From contig NZ_SJFN01000015.1 of assembly GCF_004328075.1 (NCBI RefSeq), positions 1-64,000 of the forward strand: 64,000 bases of DNA, written 5' to 3'. The position numbers were made by a program, and so were the translations under genes. Within the stretch, counting starts at the first letter, position 1; every line of letters starts with the position of its first letter. A model generated the notes under the pieces. It did not search any database, had not been told where the DNA came from, and saw only the letters and a program-made list of their open reading frames with translations. This stretch comes from Siculibacillus lacustris (GTDB taxonomy: Bacteria; Pseudomonadota; Alphaproteobacteria; Rhizobiales; Ancalomicrobiaceae). Shown one piece after another: positions 60,848 to 64,000 of this stretch.

Positions 60848-62989
60848 TCAAATACTCCCCACCGTCTTCAACCGCACCCGCGGGTGGACCTCGGCCTGGC
60901 TCATCACCACGGTGTGCGGGCGGAAGCGCTCGACGATGGCGCGGACGTGGGTGCGGGTGCCGGGGCTGGTCAGCAACACCGGGATCTCGCCCATGCGGGC
61001 GGCGTCGTCGAAGGCCTCGCGCACCGTCGACACGAACTCGCCGAGCTTCGACGGCGCCATCGCCAGGCTCTTCATCTCGCCGTCGCCGATCAGGCTCTCG
61101 GCGAAGGCCATCTCCCAGGCCGGCGACATCGCCAGGATCGGCAGATAGCCCATCGGCGACAGGTTGGCCGCCGAGATCTGGCGGGCGAGGCGGCCGCGCA
61201 CGTGCTCGGCGATCGACGACACGGTGCGGGTGAAGGCCACGGCCTCGGCCACGCCCTCCAGGATGGTCGCGAGGTCGCGGATCGAGATGCGCTCGGCGAG
61301 CAGGCTCTGCAGGATCCGCTGGATGCCCGACATGTTGATCTGCGACGGCACGATGTCGTCGACCAGCTTGTGCTGCTCCTTGGGCAGGTCGGCGAGCAGC
61401 TTGGCGACGTCGGCGTAGGACAAGAGGTCGGCGACGTTGGCCTTGAGGATCTCGGTCAGGTGGGTCGACATGACGGTCGCCGGGTCGACCACGGTCAGGC
61501 CGCGGATCGCCGCCTCTTCCTTCAGCGCCGGGTCGACCCAGGTCGCCGGCAATCCGAAGGTCGGTTCGGTGGTGTGGGTGCCGGGCAGGTCGATCTGCCG
61601 GCCCTCGGGGTCCATGACCATGTAGAGCGAGGGGAAGATCTGGCCGCGGCCGGCCTCGACCTCCTTGATCTTGACCACATATTCGTTGGGCTGGAGCTGG
61701 ACGTTGTCGAGCAGCCGGCAGGGCGGCATGACGAAGCCCATGTCGGAGGCGATCTGGCGGCGCAGCGCCTTGATCTGGTCGGTCAGGCGATCGGAGCCGT
61801 CGGGGCCGTTGATCAGCGGCAGGAGCGCATAGCCGAGCTCGATGCGGAGCTCGTCCATCTTCAGGCTCTCGCTGATCGGCTCCTCCTTGGGGGCGGCGGC
61901 GATGCGTTCGGCGACGCCTTCGGCGGCGGTCTTGGCGGCGACCTCGGCGTGCTGGCGGGTGGCGGCGATGGCCAGTGCGGCGGCGCCGGCGGCGAGCCCG
62001 AGGAAGGGCAGAGTCGGCATGCCGGGCAGGAACGACAGGACGATCATCACCGCCGAGGACATGCCGAGCGCCCGCGGGTAGCCGGAGAGCTGGCCGATCA
62101 GCGCCTTGTCGGCGGCGCCGGAGACGCCGGCCTTGGAGACCAGCAGGCCGGCGGCGGTCGAGACGATCAGCGCCGGGATCTGGGTGACCAGACCGTCGCC
62201 GACGGTCAGCAGGGTATAGGCGTGGCCGGCTTCGGCGAAGGTGATGCCCTGCTGGGCGACGCCGATGATGATGCCGCCGATGACGTTGATGAAGGTGATC
62301 AGGAGGCCGGCGACGGCATCGCCGCGCACGAACTTGGAGGCGCCGTCCATGGCGCCGAAGAAGGCGCTCTCGCCCTCGAGATCCTTGCGGCGGGCTCGCG
62401 CCGCCTTCTCGTCGATCAGGCCGGCGGAGAGATCGGCGTCGATCGCCATCTGCTTGCCGGGCATCGCGTCGAGGGTGAAGCGCGCCGCGACCTCGGCGAT
62501 GCGCCCCGAACCCTTGGTGATGACGATGAAGTTCACGATCAACAGGATCGCGAAGACGATGATGCCGATGACGAAGTTGCCGCCCATCACGAAGTTGCCG
62601 AAGGCTTCGATGACGTGACCCGCCGCCGCGGTGCCCTCGTGGCCGTGGCCGAGGATCAGGCGGGTCGAGGCGAGGTTGAGCGACAGCCGCAGCATGGTGG
62701 CGATCAGCAGCAGGGTCGGGAAGGACGAGAATTCGAGCGGCGCCTGGATGAACAGCGAGGTCATCAGGATCAGCACCGACAGGGTGATCGAGATGGCCAG
62801 CGACAGATCGAGCAGCCAGGCGGGCAGGGGGACGATCAGGACGACCAGGATGGCCATCACGCCGATGGCGAGACCGACGTCGCCGCGGCGGGCATGGGCG
62901 AGGAGTTCGCCGAAGTTGGGCAGGCCGAAGGGCATGGCGAAGCCGGCGGTGGCCGGGGTGGGGGGCGGTGTCACGGTGAGGTCGGTCAT
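60848..62989 (-). CDS. flhA: Flagellar export gate protein FlhA
   Basis: 713 residues from ATG 62989 (MTDLTVTPPPTPATAGFAMP). Residues about 35-330 contain eight membrane helices with the FHIPEP-type cytoplasmic loop (ARFTLDAMPGKQMAIDADLSAGLIDEKAARARRKDLEGE split around position 160-195). The C-terminal cytoplasmic domain (about 370-690), with ELGYALLPLI, GFVMPPCRLLDN and ILQSLLAERISIRDLATILE, binds chaperone-substrate complexes. It forms the nonameric gate ring of the flagellar secretion system served by FliI and FliJ. A perfect CtrA box lies 83 bp upstream. Confidence 0.96.
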   Translation of the reverse strand: MTDLTVTPPPTPATAGFAMPFGLPNFGELLAHARRGDVGLAIGVMAILVVLIVPLPAWLLDLSLAISITLSVLILMTSLFIQAPLEFSSFPTLLLIATMLRLSLNLASTRLILGHGHEGTAAAGHVIEAFGNFVMGGNFVIGIIVFAILLIVNFIVITKGSGRIAEVAARFTLDAMPGKQMAIDADLSAGLIDEKAARARRKDLEGESAFFGAMDGASKFVRGDAVAGLLITFINVIGGIIIGVAQQGITFAEAGHAYTLLTVGDGLVTQIPALIVSTAAGLLVSKAGVSGAADKALIGQLSGYPRALGMSSAVMIVLSFLPGMPTLPFLGLAAGAAALAIAATRQHAEVAAKTAAEGVAERIAAAPKEEPISESLKMDELRIELGYALLPLINGPDGSDRLTDQIKALRRQIASDMGFVMPPCRLLDNVQLQPNEYVVKIKEVEAGRGQIFPSLYMVMDPEGRQIDLPGTHTTEPTFGLPATWVDPALKEEAAIRGLTVVDPATVMSTHLTEILKANVADLLSYADVAKLLADLPKEQHKLVDDIVPSQINMSGIQRILQSLLAERISIRDLATILEGVAEAVAFTRTVSSIAEHVRGRLARQISAANLSPMGYLPILAMSPAWEMAFAESLIGDGEMKSLAMAPSKLGEFVSTVREAFDDAARMGEIPVLLTSPGTRTHVRAIVERFRPHTVVMSQAEVHPRVRLKTVGSI

Positions 62990-63071
62990 CGCGTCTCGGC
63001 ATCCCTCGGTCGGCACACGGAATCGTGGCCGGCGCCTTTCGGCGGCTGGGCAATTTTTGCCGGGTTCATGG

Positions 63072-63086
63072 TTAACGGGTGGTTAA
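63072..63086 (-). promoter_or_regulatory. CtrA box upstream of flhA, perfect
   Basis: TTAACGGGTGGTTAA, an exact TTAA-N7-TTAA, 83 bp before the flhA start (62989) and the same distance from the divergent gene at 63169. flhA is a class II flagellar gene and a known kind of CtrA target. Confidence 0.7.
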
Positions 63087-63168
63087 GGATGGGCCGGCCG
63101 AACGACGCGGGGCCTCGCGCGTTGACAGGGAAGGCCGCAGCCCGGCGAGGGCGAGGGAGGACGACGGC

Positions 63169-64000
63169 ATGGCGGGACGGATCGGGCGGGCGGTGGCTCT
63201 CGCCGCGGCGATGGCGATGGCGGGCGCGACGAGCGGCGCGGTCGCGGCGGCCGACGGCGGCGTGCCCCAGGGCGGGGCCAAGGCCGACCAGATCCGCGCG
63301 GTACTCGCGGGCATCCGCCTGCCCGAAGGATTCCGCATCTCGCTGTTCGCCCTGGTGCCGGGGGCGCGGCACATGGCGGTGGGGCCCCAGGGCAAAGTGC
63401 TGTTCGTCGGCTCGCGCGGGTCGGGCGTCCATGCGGTCGATCTGACCGCGACGAACGGCGAGCGGCGGGTGTGGCGGTTCGCCCCGGACGTGGCTTTCAG
63501 CGTGCCCAACGGGCCGTGTTTCGCCCCCGACGGCACGCTCTACGTCGCCGAGGTCAACCGCATCCGCGCCTTTGCGAACGCCGAGAGCGAGGCCGCGCGG
63601 CCGGCGCCGCCGTCGCGCGAGGTTGTGGCCGAGGGCGATCTGGCGCCGGCCGGCGAGACCGGCGGGCACAATGCGCGGGTCTGTCGGATCGGGCCGGACG
63701 GCCGGCTCTACGTGGCGATCGGCCAGCCGCACAACGTGCCGCCCAAGGCCAAGCTGGCGCTCTACGCCGAGCGCGGCCTCGGGGCGATCGTGCGGATGGA
63801 CCGCGACGGCGGCCACCGCGAGATCTACGCCTCGGGCATCCGCAATTCGGTCGGCCTCGACTTCAATCCGGCCGACGGCACGCTGTGGTTCACCGACAAT
63901 CAGGTCGACCTGATGGGCAACACCATCCCGCCCGGCGAGATCGATCGCGCGACGGCGGCGGGGCAGAACTTCGGCTTTCCCTGGTACGGCGGCGGCGCGG
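63169..64000 (+). CDS. Glucose/sorbosone dehydrogenase-like protein (PQQ type), partial
   Basis: 277 codons visible, open to the right edge; GGAGG 8 nt before ATG 63169. Signal peptide MAGRIGRAVALAAAMAMAGA...AVAAA. The mature part is the start of a six-bladed propeller of the GSDH family: GFRISLFALVPGARHMAVGPQG, VPNGPCFAPDGTLYVAEVNRI, IYASGIRNSVGLDFNPADGTLWFTDNQVD and GQNFGFPWYGGG. Periplasmic members oxidise aldoses with PQQ; many homologues have no tested substrate. It shares its upstream region, including the CtrA box, with divergent flhA. Confidence 0.85.
   Translation, partial: MAGRIGRAVALAAAMAMAGATSGAVAAADGGVPQGGAKADQIRAVLAGIRLPEGFRISLFALVPGARHMAVGPQGKVLFVGSRGSGVHAVDLTATNGERRVWRFAPDVAFSVPNGPCFAPDGTLYVAEVNRIRAFANAESEAARPAPPSREVVAEGDLAPAGETGGHNARVCRIGPDGRLYVAIGQPHNVPPKAKLALYAERGLGAIVRMDRDGGHREIYASGIRNSVGLDFNPADGTLWFTDNQVDLMGNTIPPGEIDRATAAGQNFGFPWYGGGA

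Overview
The window is high-GC DNA from an alphaproteobacterium, most likely of the Hyphomicrobiales (Rhizobiales). The evidence is the combination of CtrA, the phosphotransferase ChpT, full CtrA boxes, an EipA (DUF1134) homologue, two phasins for polyhydroxybutyrate granules, and a tRNA-His of the alphaproteobacterial type (discriminator A73, no encoded G-1). Apart from one AT-richer gene near 60 kb, base composition is uniform. I saw no insertion sequence, prophage or CRISPR array.

Layout. 1-5.5 kb: the N-terminal two-thirds or so of a very large PAS sensor kinase (minus strand, running off the left edge), two phasin genes behind TGCA-rich PhaR-like operators, and tRNA-His. 6.2-11 kb: a catabolic unit of SDR 3-hydroxyacid dehydrogenase, GntP permease, beta-keto-acid cleavage enzyme and GntR regulator. 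11-13.4 kb: a divergent LysR/MFS pair. 13.8-20.5 kb: an amidase translationally coupled to a complete peptide-type ABC importer.

20.7-34.8 kb is the most remarkable part: a nitrogen-scavenging locus. It has allophanate hydrolase (AtzF), a GntR regulator, a 2-oxoglutarate/Fe(II)-type oxygenase, a BMP-type ABC importer, and a tightly overlapping run of biuret hydrolase (BiuH), cyanuric acid hydrolase/barbiturase family enzyme (AtzD-like), importer ATPase, a second isochorismatase-fold hydrolase, AtzG, AtzE, AtzH and a 5-formyl-THF cyclo-ligase-like protein. The active-site residues and their spacing match the known enzymes, so the cell can probably take cyanuric acid, biuret and perhaps triuret to ammonia and CO2. 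Two sigma-54 promoter sequences and three copies of a TTGCATACAA operator tie the locus to nitrogen control and to the local GntR repressor.

34.8-39 kb (minus): alkaline phosphatase, a small secreted CPFC protein and a MacB/LolD-like transporter pair. 39.1-44.9 kb (minus): a second complete peptide-type ABC importer. 45-47.9 kb: a YHS protein, EipA and a membrane-anchored coiled-coil protein. 48-58 kb: ChpT, a cheA-W-Y-B-R operon, CtrA, FliI and FliJ. 58-64 kb: a MipA-like outer-membrane protein, a foreign-looking ParB-fold gene, FlhA, and the start of a glucose/sorbosone dehydrogenase-like protein.

How it fits together: the left-hand kinase, ChpT, CtrA and the flagellar genes look like one regulatory circuit. 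Full or near-full CtrA boxes (TTAA-N7-TTAA) lie upstream of the kinase, fliI and flhA, and the ctrA-fliI interval carries 12 CcrM methylation sites (GANTC) in about 315 bp. The remaining genes are mostly nutrient uptake and scavenging.
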